From the NCBI GenBank assembly GCA_964016985.1, contig OZ024830.1, positions 13,274,295-13,338,294 on the forward strand: a stretch of 64,000 nucleotides of DNA, read 5' to 3'. Below, piece after piece: positions 46,420 through 58,986 of this stretch. Both the position numbers and the translations under genes were made by a program. Position 1 is the first letter of the stretch; each line of letters starts with the position of its first letter. Under the pieces are notes generated by a model. It saw only the letters and a list, made by a program, of their open reading frames with translations, did no database searches and was not told the origin of the DNA. Source of the stretch: Anodontia alba (lineage: Eukaryota; Mollusca; Bivalvia; Lucinida; Lucinidae).

Positions 46420-47724
46420 CGTGCTGGTGCCGGGTTTAGAATAGGCCAGACGTACCCTCTGCGTGACGTACAAGCCGTCTAAAAGAGGCTGCCCGTGACC
46501 ACCCGGGCCCTCGAAATAGGTGGCTGCCTTCCGCTTCTGTGGCAGTTGGGTAAAACCCCTAACATACAGAGCAACGGTCCGTTCAACCGGTATAATTCCA
46601 GACTATAAAACTAAATTTATTGAAATGCATCTTAAATTGGAAAAAACAAATTTCGCGAGATCTATCCTTTTAAACCTTTCCTATCTCATGTTACTAACAT
46701 GCTTCATTTGGTTGTGTATCATCCTGTGCCCGTGGGTCGCACATGGGACGAAGATTATAACCTCATCTGTATTTAACATGTGTTTGTCTTGTGTTTGTGT
46801 CATTTTTCCGAACTCTAGTATTTCCCACATTAAAAAGTAAGATGCATTTAATATTGTTAGATAAAAAATTAAACGTCTTTCAAGGTATGAAAGCTACATA
46901 TCATTTGAAAGTTACATATCATCTAACACAGCTTGTTTGTTTGACTCTCTTAAAAATGAATCCAACATGAATCCTTCTTTCTTTAATAAATTGTTTATTT
47001 TAAATATGGATCTCCTAATGTTAAAAATAATCTTTCAATTTCCCAGACGTTTTCGGCCTCCCTTGTCTGTAGGGAATAAAATCTACAGATCACTTTCCTT
47101 CTGTAGTGGATAGGGTGTAATCCCCTATTAAAACAGGAACCACCTGTTTGCCGTGGGTGGCGTCTCGTATGCTGGGAGAGGGGAAAACTGATGATTGAGG
47201 AAAGCCCAGGGATCTCCAGCTTTTCAACACATCATTTTGGCCCTTATTTCAGATAGAAGAGCGGTCTAGGTTAGATCCGGCCTGGATCAATCGGCTCAGT
47301 CGTGCCAAGCTCTAGAAGCGCACAACTTGTTCTTAGCTTCTTTCTCTCTTTCATACGTATCTTTATGGTACCAACCGGGCTTATTTTTCTCATGTTCCTC
47401 TAACTTTAAGTGAGTTTCAATGGGCGGCGGCTGAAGGGTCAATTGGTAGGCTTGTATTGGGGCTTTGGCGGAAACCTCTGTGAGTGGAGGCTGTGGATAG
47501 GGGGATGAAATCAACTGTTCATTAATTTTTCTATGGAAATTTAGATGAATATGTGGGAAATCATCTAAGCATGAGGCCGAGCTGAATACTCTGATCTTGA
47601 CACCGAGTATAATAGCAATGTATCCTTGACGTTAGAAATAGGAGATCCATTTCTGTTAAACGTCCCCTTGTAGGGCTCCATGGAGGGTGGGGCGCATAGC
47701 TATCAAATCAAAAATTTCATCACC

Positions 47725-49266
47725 ATGGCCTCTCGAAAACGATTTCTGGCGTTCGACTCTTCGGAGGACGACAAGCAACCGACTACCTCTACGTTCAAAG
47801 CTAATGAGAACTTCGCTAAATTTTTAGTGATTTCGAGTAAAGAGGACAAACCTATTACTTCACTGTCACCTTTCATTACAGAAAAACAAATAGAATCAAT
47901 TATAGGCACTCCAAAAAATGTAAAAAAAAAAATAAAAAATGAAACTCGTTTGGTCGAAACAAACAGCAAATCTCAAACTGATAATCTCTTGAAACTTACA
48001 AAAAATTTTAATATTAATTTCACTGTCACGGAACATAAAACTCTCAACAGTTGCAAAGGTATTATCCGTGACAGAATGCTAAAACATGAAACTGAAGAAA
48101 ATATCACAGAATATCTTAACACACAAGGAGTAACAGCTTGCAAACGTTTTAAAATTAAAAAAGATGGAAACCTTATAGAAACAAATACACTTTTACTAAC
48201 TTTCAACATCACAACTTTGCCGAAATCACTAAAAAATTTTTACCGAATTATACCGGTTGAAGTCTACATCCCAAATCCTCTTTGATGTTTCAACTGTCAG
48301 AGGTTTGCACGTCATGAAAACGGCTGTCCGGAAGCACCTGGATCAATATGTGTAAAATGTGGTATGGATGACTTTGAACACCATACAAATGCTTGTAAAA
48401 ATGAAGCCAAGTGTGTGAACTGTCACAAAAATCATCTATCAAAATCAAATCAATGAGAAATTTGGAAAAAAGAGAAAGAAATTATGAAAATTAAAGTTAC
48501 ACAAAAAATCACTTATTTGGAAGCCAAAAAAATTCAAGAAAATCCACCTGAAATCACCTTTGCAAAAGTTGTTCAATCCCTAAACACTAAACCTGAAACC
48601 AAAGAAACTTCTACCCAGTTTAACGAAAAAGATTCTGTCATGAAAGCAAATTCAAACATTATTACTCCTACTCTAAAACCTAAACCTAAATCCGCATCTA
48701 CTCATCAGTCTAGACAACCAACAAAATCTCAAAACAGTTCACAAACACAGCCGACTAAAGCAAGTGGATCACAACAGTTTTGATTGAGTTGGGGTTTAAC
48801 GACACGTCAACCCTTGTGGGTCATTTTGTGTCGTCTCCCAGAGAAAGGGAGAAAATAGACAGAAGAGATAGCAGAAGAGATGAAAGGGAGGGACAGGGAA
48901 GAAAGAGAAACAGGAATGAAAGTGAAGAAACAGAAGAAATAAAAACATCACCTCCCTACCCTTACCTGCTACAAGGATAGCAGGCCTTGCCCAACTATAA
49001 GCCAATATCAGCTGGACGCCCCGGGTGACAAAAGATACATGACACCTTCGCACCACCCAACCACCCACAATCAGGCCCAGGACAGCTGATACAAAAAGAA
49101 AAAAAATGGAAAAGAAAAAGATAAAGATAAAGAACCGAATCCATACAGTAAAGGGGCGTCGGCCGATCCGATCAAGTTGGTCAATCGGTACGATTCCCTT
49201 GAGAACATGGAGTTAGAGATTGACTCCTCCATGTTCTCGCAGTCTCAGAGAAAACAAAAGAATTAA
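47725..49266 (+). pseudogene. D3 ORF1 (gag-like), split by a SINE
   Basis: MASRKRFLAFDSSEDDKQ start; the A11 run (47922-47932) is in frame here, so the N-terminal and middle domains read through (TEHKTLNSCKGIIRDRML, VEVYIPNP). A TGA replaces the Arg codon before CFNC at about 48283. Knuckles read CFNCQRFARHENGC (usual Gly and His changed), CVKCGMDDFEHHTNAC and CVNCHKNH then TGA. The C-terminus is interrupted at 48778 by a SINE and resumes after it to 49264-49266. Confidence 0.72.
48778..49065 (-). mobile_element. SINE in D3 ORF1
   Basis: About 288 bp absent from D1 and D2. On the minus strand its 3' end reads TGACCCACAAGGGTTGACGT, then CGTTAAACCCCAACTCAA, resembling the 3' end of the SINE at 55370-55676 (TGACCCCATTGGGTTGACTG, CCGTAAAACCTCAACAC). 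Near duplicates CACAACAG and CACAATCAG flank it. The 5' head has no clear A and B boxes. Confidence 0.65.
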
Positions 49267-49300
49267 GTTCCTTATTTTAAAATCATCTCTCCATTTTTCA

Positions 49301-52300
49301 TGGATAAAAAAATCAAATATTTAGTGGAACTGTCGAGGACTCAAAGCAAATTATAACGAAATTTTAATTTTAACAACACTACTTTCTCCAACTGTCTTTT
49401 GTCTCCAGGAAATCTTTTTAAAAAAATACGGATAATATTAATTTTAAAAATTATAGTTTATATAATCATATCGCAACTGAAAATCAGAAAACCTCAGGAG
49501 GTTCATCTATCCTTGTAAAATCAAATGTTCCTCATAGACAGATAGATATAAATAGTAATTTACAAGCTGTTGCTGTAAATGTCACTCTGTCTAAATCCAT
49601 AACAATTTGTTCTCTATATCTTCCTCCACACTGTAAATTTTCTAAACACGATTTAGAAAATCTTATAAACCAGTTACCTCGTCCTTATTTATTATTAGGT
49701 GACTTTAATAGTCACAGCAAACTATGGGGTTGTCTGGATACAAATGACAAAGGAGAAATAATAGAAAATTTTATTGCAGAAAATGATTTATGTTTATTTA
49801 ACGATAAACAACCAACTTATCTTCATTCTCCTACAAGAAATTATTTTGCTATAGATTTGTCTATATGCTCTCCAAATATTTACTTAGATTTTGATTGGTC
49901 AGTTCTAGATGACCTTCATGGGAGCGATCATTTTCCAATTAAAATTGAAGAAATTGAATCGACAAATGAAGACCATCATTCCCGATGGAATTTGAATAAA
50001 GCAAACAGGGAGAATTTTATGGAGCTATGTAATAAAAAATTAAAACCTGAAATGTTTAAAACAGCAGATGATATACAAGCTTTTACTGATACATTAATTC
50101 ATATAGCCGAAAAATGTATTCCGAAGTCCTCGACACGTTAAAAAAGAAATAGACCTTGGTTTACTAACGATGTTAAAAATTCAATAAATAAAAGAAAATC
50201 TGCCTTACGAAAGTTCAATAGGCAGCCAACAAAAGAAAATCTAATCCATGCCAAACAAATGCGAGCAAAAGCTCGCAAGACAAGAAAAACGGCTAAAAGA
50301 ACATCTTGGCAGGAAAACGTCTCCAAACTTAACTCTAGAACTCCAGCAAAAAAAAATATGGGACATGATTCGAAAAATTACTGGCAAAAAAAAAATAACA
50401 AGCATGTTCATATTAAATCAAATGGAAATATATGCTCAACGACTAAAGATATTTCAAATGCACTAGGAGAGAATTTTCAGAAAAACTCTTCTAGTGCAAA
50501 TTACTCGGAACATTGTCAGAACATAAAACTAGAACGAGAGAAAGAGCATTTAAATTTTATGTCACTAAATCATGAAAAATATAATGTACCGTTCACAGCT
50601 TCAGAAGTATTAGATGCTCTTCATAAATCTCACGATAGAGCTGCTGGTCCTGATGACATTCATTATCAAATTCTTAAACATTTACCCGATAACGCTTTAA
50701 AAAAATTTTAAAATATTTTGAATGATATTTGGATCACTGGCAAATTTCCAAAGACTGGAGTAAAGCAACGATTATACCTATACCAAAACCAAATAAAGAT
50801 CATACTGAAGCTACTAACTACAGACCTATTGCTTTGACAAGTTGTTTGTGTAAAACAATGGAGAGAATGATTAATGATAGGCTGGTTTGATTCTTGGAAT
50901 CAACCAGCTTATAACAAAATATCAAGCTGGATTTAGAAAAAATAACTGTACAAACGATCATTTGATTCGTTTGGAATCTTTTATTCGTGATGCCTTTGTT
51001 AAAAAAGAACATGTAGCTATTTTTTGACCTTGAAAAGGCTTACGATACTACTTGGAAACATGGCATCATGAAAGATTTACATAAATTAGGCCTTAAAGGC
51101 CAATTACCCCTTTTTATTCGAAACTTTTTATCAGATCGAACATTTAATGTTCGAATAGGTAATACGTTATCGGACATATTTAAACAAGAACAAGGTGTAC
51201 CACAGGGAAGCATTTTATCACCTACCTTGTTTGGCATTAAAATTAACGATATTGTTAAATGTGCGAAAGATCTTGTTTGTTCTCTTTTTGTTGACGATTT
51301 TGGAATATTTATTAGATCGAAAAATATGGAAACCATTGAATTCAAACTACAACGATGTTTAAATAATATAGAAGATTGGGCAACAGAAAATGGTTTCCTA
51401 TTTTCAAAAACAAAAACACAATGCGTTCTTTTTTGTCAAATACGTCAGCTTCATTTAGATCCTCATCTCACCATATACGGTAGTCCCATTCCAGTCGTCA
51501 GTGAAGCAAAATTCCTGGGTCTTTTGTTCGATAACAAATTATCTTTTATACCACACATCAAAGCTTTAAAAGCTGAATGTTTAAAAGCACTTGATATTCT
51601 TAGAGTTCTCTCCAGTTCCGACTGGGAAGGAGATCGTACTGTTCTTTTAAATCTTTATAGATCTTTAATTTGATCTAAACTGGATTATGGATCCATAGTT
51701 TATGGATCCGCTAGAAAATCTTATTTGAAATCTTTGGATACTACTCATCACTAAGGTTTACGTCTGGCTCTAGGGGCTTTTCGTACTTCCCCCATCGAAA
51801 GTTTATACGCTGAATCAAATGAACCATCACTATATATAAGAAGGGAAAAATTATCTTTTCAATATTTTATTAAATTAGCTGCCAATCCACGAAATTCAGC
51901 CTATGATTGTGTTTTTAATCCTAAATACGAAATATTTTACAACAATAAACCAACGGCTATGAAACCCCTTGGCCTGAGAATACAACCGTTACTTGAAGAG
52001 GACAATATTAATATTAAAAATATTAAGCATTTTTCTTTTCCATCAAAAGAGCCATGGACGTTAAACCCTCCAAAGATTATATTAGACGTTCATAAAAATA
52101 AAAAAACAGAAGTTGAGTCGCATATTTTTAAAAATGAATTTTTAGAAATCAAATCAAATTATAAACATTACCTGTCAATTTATACAGATGGTTCGAAACA
52201 AGATGAGAAAGTTGCTTGTTCTGTTATTAGTCCAAATTTTACTGACAGTATCAGATTATCAGATAATAGCTCCATTTTTACCGCCGAAGCCAAGGCAATT

Positions 52301-52969
52301 GATATTGCACTTTACCATATCAGAGATCAGTCTGAAAAACAGTTCATCATTTATTCAGATGATCTTTCTGTATTAAAATCTCTTAAAGATTTACACCATA
52401 GAAACCCATTAATTCAGCAAATTCTTAAAAAATATTATTTCCTCCTAGTTTCAAAAGAAATTGTATTTTGTTGGCTTCCCAGCCACGTTAATATTCGTGG
52501 AAATGAATTAGCCGATTTAGAAGCTAAATCTGCACTATCCCTAGTGATAACCAATTTTAAAATTCCTCACTCCGACTTTAAATCGAACATCCGTCTATAC
52601 ATTAACAATAAATGTCAGTCTGTTTGGGAAACACAAACTCAAAATAAACTAAATGAAAGAAAGCCAAATTTTAACAGCAAATGCACATTCTCTAATTACA
52701 GGAGAAAAGAACAAACAAAAATCACCAGATGTAGAATTGGACACACTAGAATTACTCATCCTTACATATTAAAAAATAAACAAGCTCCATTCTGCATTCC
52801 TTGTAACGAATCTTTTATGGTCAAACATTTTCTTTTCACTTGTGCTGAATTTAATTATATTCGCACAAAGTATTTTAATGTAAAAAATATAAAAGAACTT
52901 TTTAATGATATGCCAACTCAGAAAATACTCGACTTTCTGAAAGAGATCGGACTTTTTAATAAAACATGA
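49301..52969 (+). pseudogene. D3 ORF2 (EN-RT-RNase H)
   Basis: ATG at 49301 followed by A7 instead of A6 in GATAAAAAA, a frameshift at codon 4. EN motifs GDFNSHS and SDHFPI are intact; family TAA at 50140-50142. RT breaks occur near 50350, 50710, 50750 and 51030; PQGSILSPTLFG and LFVDDFG are intact. RNase H lies in an open frame of 336 residues (51959-52969) with TDGSKQD, AEAKAID, YSDDLSV and WLPSHVNIRGNELAD, all catalytic acids present. C-terminal CIPC...H...C cluster. Confidence 0.78.
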
Positions 52970-53085
52970 TCTGTATTTTTAATAATTTAAAATCATTGAT
53001 ACTTTATCTTTTTAAAATGAACTCATCAATCCTAGATATTTTTAATTTCTCATTAAATAAAATCATCATATAATATACAACTTAT

Positions 53086-53120
53086 TAGACGCTATATGCC
53101 CTTTTAGGGTTGAGCGTCTA
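53086..53120 (+). other. D3 3' terminal hairpin
   Basis: Perfect 8-bp outer arms TAGACGCT and AGCGTCTA around GCCCTTTTAGGGT; the ATCC tail follows. Confidence 0.75.
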
Positions 53121-53159
53121 TAAATAAAATATCCATCCATCCATCCATCCGGTCCCTAC

Positions 53160-55319
53160 AAACATGGAGTCACCAAAATCTTACGCCACGGCGACAAAAA
53201 TCTCCCCTTTCTCCCACACTGCAGCCCCAGAGGAGGTCCAACATGGAATCGCTTGGACAAATAAACAAAAAGCTGAATCGCGAAAAGGCTTCCCCCCCCC
53301 AACCAATTAGATAACAGCCCCACTCCCACATCCCTCCGGCATCGACCCCACCCCCACAAGGCAAGACCCCATTGTGAAATTTCTCGGGAGCTCTGTACCT
53401 TCCGAGATGCTTGACAGAGCACTAGAAACCCAGACGGAATTAATACCCACCCCGGAGACAAAAGCCAAAGTCCAAGGGGCCTTTACTAAGATCCTTGGGA
53501 AAAAAGCAAGGAAACAAATTATCCTTAACCCTACCCTTGACCTGTCAGAAATCGACAGCGTTACACTCAAAACTCCCAACAAACCAAACACCCCAATAAT
53601 TAAAAGGGGAACAAACCATCGATACCCCCTACAAACCCCAACTACAAAAGCGACGAAAACAAAGAGTTCACAGGAGGTCGAACTTAGCAAGAAGTTCGAC
53701 GTCCTGGGGGCGAAACAAACAACTCAGCCTCCGGCACAACCACACGTACCGGTGGCTGAGAAAACAGCCCACTCAGACAAAGCATCCGAAACGACGGGGA
53801 AAAACACAGCGACGCACGCGCGACCGGCAAAAATGATCGAACGTGCGCCGTTTGAAGAGGAAATGGAGACGAACAATAGCCCCTCGACCCAAGGAAAAAA
53901 ACAGTACCCTGGGGTAGAGTGGTGTTCGTCATCATATCCCTTGCTGCAAAACTAAAATTTCCTCTGGACAAGCTCAAAGGGTTGACAACTAAATTTATGG
54001 AACACATAGAACACGAAAACTGCTTCGAGACCTATGAACCAAAATTCCGCATGGGTGCCACATTTAAAATATCAAAACACTTAACATGCAAAGCACTAAA
54101 CTTTACATACCCTGGGCTTGACCTCTTGTTCCAAACAAATCGGCACTCACCAAACATGTCGCCGCAAAAACAACCACCACATCAGACACCACAACAAACC
54201 ACATCAATAGGAGTAGTAAACAATATCAACACGAATCTCACCATTGAACAAGTCATCAAAAAACTACAACTCAAGCCAGACCAATATGCAACATTATACA
54301 GACTAAAGAACAAAGCAGGCAAACTTACAAACACGATAAAAATCATATTCAAAACAGGACTTACACCCTTAACACTATGCAACGGCACAATAGAAGTAAA
54401 ACCGCGCCTGTTCAGCATCGTCCGCTGCACATGGTGCCAAAAACACGGCCATACCACAGCAATCTGCAAACAGCAACATCCCACATGCCCATACTGTGCA
54501 GGTACACACACCTACGACCAGTGTACCAGTACACACTGGAAGTGCTCTAATTGCAAGAGTACAAATCATGGGGCAGCCTACAGAGGCTGTCCAGAAACCA
54601 TCAAATACAAACAACAAATAGCAGACAAAAACCAAAAACTAAAAGATGAACATCAAGTAAGGTTAGATAGTGCACCCAAAACAACAAAGCAACAACAACA
54701 CACACAACAGACAACAAAACAAATATCGCAGTCACAAGCAACAAACACTAACACTAATACAATGGACATGCTTGCACCTAGAATAGCAGAGGCAATCATA
54801 CACGCACTAAATGATCCAGCATTTCGCACTCTAGGACACAATCAACAAAAAGACACCTTAATAAACATACTCAACAATAAACACAGAACCACACATACAC
54901 CCACGGATACGCAAGTAAGATCACCAGCCTGCAAAACGGCACTTACGTACGCAGAGGCCACAGCAAAAATACCCGAATCTCAGCCATCCCAAATACACCA
55001 AAACACAGAACCAATGCAGACACCACAAACGCAACAAGAAACAGACGTGACGCAAGCACCACAATCACAAGAAACCGACCAGACGCAAGCACCAATCGAA
55101 CAGCAAACACTTACCCTGTCACCTGACACCTCACGAGGAAACACTACATTAAAAGCACACATGACTAACACACGAGAAAACAACACCGAATCACCCAAAA
55201 TACAGCGCACACGACAACATATTACAGGAAATCTATACTACGACACGAACACCAAAAAATTCTCAAAAAAAAACTTATGGCACTTGCAAAATTTAACATC
55301 ACACCCACAGATAAATTAA
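53160..55319 (+). pseudogene. LINE F ORF1 (gag-like, three knuckles)
   Basis: Early part around 53163 has MESPKSYATATK, then a stop near 53309; 53374-53955 codes PETKAKVQGAF and SQEVELSKKFDVLG. The longest frame, 53919-55319 (466 residues), carries LYRLKNKAGKL, IVRCTWCQKHGHTTAIC, CPYCAGTHTYDQC and CSNCKSTNHGAAYRGC, then a long Gln/Thr-rich C-terminus (about 54650-55200). This is the RNA-binding protein of the element. The long frame itself has no stop; only the N-terminus is broken. Confidence 0.72.
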
Positions 55320-55356
55320 GAGATGCTCGAGAAAAAACACAACAACCCATTAGGCT

Positions 55357-55369
55357 TCCACTCACACAA
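55357..55369 (+). repeat. Left target-site duplication of SINE in LINE F
   Basis: tccactcacacaa, repeated exactly at 55677-55689. Confidence 0.88.
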
Positions 55370-55676
55370 TTGCCGGCCTCGGTGGCGCAGTTGGATGCGC
55401 GTCCGACTGGAGACCAGGAGGTCGCGGGTTCGACCCCCGCCGAGGTCGGCAACATTCTTTCGTGGAGATTGATCATGAAATATTTTCTACGGTCATTCTC
55501 TCCCTTCCGCTTTATTCAAGAAGGGCAGTTGTCAGTTTCTGGCGAAAGAATGCACAATACTTGTTAACCGCTTTGAGGACTAAGCCTGCCCAGTAAACGT
55601 GTGGTTAGGTAAACTGACCGCGCTCGACATGACCCCATTGGGTTGACTGGGCCGTAAAACCTCAACACAAACAAAA
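55370..55676 (+). mobile_element. Complete tRNA-derived SINE (307 bp)
   Basis: A tRNA-like head (55372-55450) with A box TGGCGCAGTTGG (55383-55394) and B box GGTTCGACCCC (55427-55437); acceptor arms GCCGGCC and GGTCGGC pair with one G-T wobble. The anticodon stem does not pair well, so it is a pseudo-tRNA and not a working tRNA gene. The body (55473-55670) matches the SINE in H1. The 3' part TGACCCCATTGGGTTGACTG can form a small hairpin. Flanked by exact 13-bp duplications. Confidence 0.9.
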
Positions 55677-55689
55677 TCCACTCACACAA
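55677..55689 (+). repeat. Right target-site duplication of SINE in LINE F
   Basis: Exact copy of 55357-55369. Confidence 0.88.
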
Positions 55690-55789
55690 AAAAGCAGAAA
55701 TAAACATGATGCGATACATGAAAATTAAAGACTCAAAACAGTAATAAACACAACGCACCAACTAGACAAAAATAATAAAATAACTCAAC

Positions 55790-56664
55790 ATGGCAGTGGT
55801 CAACATAAGAAATAAACTTACAATAATACAATGGAACGCACGCAGTCTGTCCACATACCATAACTCAACAAACTGGCAGAGTTTCAAAAGTACCTGCTTA
55901 GTTTTGATACCCTGCCAGAAATCATATGCATACAAGAGATATGGAACCACACAGGACAAAAACTACTAACATTACACGGATACCAAGCACCAATATCATA
56001 TAGACGCAAGAACAATGAACAAGGGGGTGGGGTAGCTATATTTGCAAAAGTAGGTATAGACACGCAAGAACTCAAACTCAACTTTAACAGCACGCACATA
56101 GAAGCAGCAGGAATAAGGCTATTTGGGCACAACAAAAACATAGACATAATAAACTACTACACACCGGGGGGCACATTCAGACACAAAAACAAATACCTTA
56201 TACTAACTGAAAACTTAGGGGAAAACTACATAATATTAGGGGACTTCAACACACACAACCAAATGTGGGACAACCCATGCAGTCACAACGATAGGAACTC
56301 GCACGAACTTATTGAATTCATCAACGACAAAAACTTACTCCTACTGAATAACGGCGAAGCAACTAGACATGACATAAACGCAAACAAACTCAGCGCAATA
56401 GACCTTACATTAGCAACCACAAATATAGGAACAACACATGAATGGCACATACACGGTCAACTAATGCAAAGCGACCACTTCCCCATAGTCACAACTCTCA
56501 ACACTAAATACAAGCATAGTAGACCAGAGCACGCACCACGATGGAAACTATCAAAAGGAAACTGGGAACACTTTAAACAACAAGCAAGACACCTAAATAT
56601 ACACTTTGAGGATACCGACCCAATAAACAGAAACAATGACACATTTGTAAACGCACTTACCTAA
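55790..56664 (+). pseudogene. LINE F ORF2: endonuclease region
   Basis: ATG at 55790, then TIIQWNARSLSTY. Motifs ICIQEIW, GGGVAIFAK, GDFNTHNQMWDN and SDHFPIVTTL are present; catalytic residues look intact. Frames shift near 55860 and 56220. Closes at TAA 56662-56664. Confidence 0.72.
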
Positions 56665-57974
56665 AACCACAATCAGGGAACATACCAAAAAAAACTACCT
56701 TAGTGGACAGACGAATGCACACATGCAGTCAAACTCAAACACAAAGCATACACTAAATACAGACGATATAAAACACAAACAGATTTAATGGCATACAGAC
56801 GGCAAAGAGAGCACACTAAGCACATACTAAAGACTACACGCGAGAATAAATGGAAATAATTCATATCCACACTCAACCATCGCACAAGCAGCAAGCAAGT
56901 ATGGGACACAATCAAGCGATTTAACGGCAAACCATTCAAACCAGTCGACACAATCATACAAAACAACATTAGATACACAGACAACTACCAAAAAGCAGAA
57001 ATTCTTACAAACCATTACGCTAAAGTCAGCAGCGACCAATCTTATAGCAAAACATTTCAAGACACTAAAATCGATAGGGAAAACACAATAGAACAGACAC
57101 TACAAAAAAACACACACTTAGGAGCAGACGAAACATACAACCAGATCTTCTCATTTCAAGAACTCAACATAGCACTCAACAGCAAAAGAAACACATCACC
57201 AGGAGCAGACACCATTCACTATGAAATGTTAAAGCAATTACCAAACAACACCAAATTCACACTTCTCAAGCTCATTAACTTAACATGGACGCAAAGACAA
57301 CTACCCGACTCCTGGAAAGAAAGCACAATAATACCAATACTTAAACCAAACAAAAACCCACATGACCCAGCATCATACAGACCCATCTCACTAACCTCAG
57401 TAATATGCAAAGTCACAGAATCAATGGTAAACAATAGACTCATCCCTATATTAGAACAAAACGGTAACGTAGGTGACACACAATCAGGTTTCAGACGCAA
57501 CAGATCAACAATAGACCAACTAACACGCATACAATCAATCATACAAGCATCCAAACTCAGAAATCGTAAGGTACTCGCAGTTTTTTTTTGGATTTAGAGA
57601 AAGCTTTCGACCTAATGTGGAGGAAGGGGGTACTACAAAAACTTTCAAAATTCGGAATTAAGGGAAACATGTTAGACTGGATTCAAATTTTTTTACTAGA
57701 TAGGAAAATTAATGTAAAAATAGGCACCACAACATCAGACCATCAGGGACTAGATAATGGATCACCACAAGGCAGCGTCATCAGCCCCACACTTTTCAAC
57801 GCCATCATGCAAACACTAAAAGACGCACTCAGCAAAATCATGACAGAACTAGGCATAGACCTCTCACAATTCGCAGACGACAGCGCAATATGGAAATCAG
57901 CAAAAAACATTAAATATGCAATCAGAATCATACAAATGGCACTACAAATCATTGAACAATGGGCAGAAGAATAG
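56665..57974 (+). pseudogene. LINE F ORF2: reverse transcriptase
   Basis: Motifs: NTSPGADTIHYEML, SYRPISLTSVICKVTESM, SGFRRNRSTIDQL. A T-run (57581-57588) adds a base inside motif A (FLDLEKAFD), splitting the frame at about 57590. PQGSVISPTLFN and SQFADDSAIW are intact. TAG at 57972-57974 replaces a Trp or Gly-rich turn (WAEE-GFKIS). Stops near 56664 and 56860. Confidence 0.75.
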
Positions 57975-58837
57975 GGTTTCAAGATCTCACCTAACAAAAC
58001 ACAGGTCATTTTATTTAACGCAGGGGGGACAAACATCAAAACACTACCGAAACTCACACTCAACGGCAAGCAACTAGAATACGTCAAACAAGCAACATTC
58101 CTAAGCATGATATTCGACAACAAACTAACATGGAAACCACACATCGACTCACTAATAACCAAATGCAGAAAAGACTTAAACACACAGACTCATCACAGGA
58201 TCTACATTCGGAGCAGACAAAAAAAACAATCATAATGTTATACAAAGCACTAATATTCAGCAAAATAGATTACGGTTGCCAAGCATACGCATCAGCATCT
58301 AAAACACTACTCGAAAAACTAGACACCATTCAAGCAACAGCACTACGCATAGCAACAGGAGCATATAAGGGCACATCTAACACAAGCTTACAAGTCGAAT
58401 GCAATATAACACTACTAAACCTACGCCGAGACGAATTCACATTAAAATACTGGGCACGATCAACACCACTAGGAGACAAACTACCAATCAACGAACTAGT
58501 CACTGACAAAACCATCTACACCACTAAACGGCAAATACTCAAAAACAGACTACCATATAACATAAAAGTACAAGACCTGCTACGCAAACACAACCTAACA
58601 GACATACAAATACAACCACAAACCATTCACAACTTAGCAAACATCAAGAGCACGACATGCAAAACAGGCCTGACAAACAAAATCAATAAACAGAATAAAA
58701 ACACACACAGCAACAAACTGATAGCAGACAAATACAAACATAGGAACTACGCAAACCATTTACAGATATACACCGACGGCAGCAAAGACATAAACAATAA
58801 ACAAGTAGGCTGTGCATTCACTATACCCAGCCTAAGA
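57975..58837 (+). pseudogene. LINE F ORF2: thumb and first part of RNase H
   Basis: LDTIQATALRIATGAYKGTS is the linker; IYTDGSKDINNKQVGCAF is the start of RNase H. The sequence stops at about 58837, where D4 begins in ORF1 (GRSDQVG-type reading is D4 in another frame). One frame break near 58180. Confidence 0.72.
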
Positions 58838-58986
58838 CACGGCGTCGGCCGATCCGATCAAGTTGGTCAATCAGTACGATTCCCTTGAGAACATGGAGTT
58901 AGAGATTGACTCCTCCATGTTCTCGCAGTCTCAGAGAAAACAAAAGGATTAAGTTCCTTATTTTAAAATCATCTCTCCATTTTTCA

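Larger units (their letters stand above)
46420..53150 (+). mobile_element. LINE D3, full-length layout (~6.7 kb)
   Basis: Most complete family D copy: 5' UTR from CCCCGTGCTGGTGCCGGG, ORF1, ORF2, 3' hairpin and five ATCC tail units (53131-53150). One minus-strand SINE lies in ORF1. D3 and D4 share several changes, including the A7 run at ORF2 codon 4. Confidence 0.82.
53151..58837 (+). mobile_element. LINE F (I/Jockey-like), truncated at both ends
   Basis: Begins in ORF1 directly after the D3 tail and ends in the RNase H domain, where D4 begins. ORF1 and ORF2 are separated by a complete SINE. Codon use is unusually rich in CA and AC, unlike family D. RT motifs (KAFDLMWRKG, SQFADDSAIW) are close to those of LINE E. 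Confidence 0.75.

Noticed and set aside
55372..55450. A tRNA gene with good A and B boxes and pairing acceptor ends
   Set aside because: The anticodon stem does not pair properly and the sequence continues into a SINE body with 13-bp target duplications, so it is the head of a SINE.
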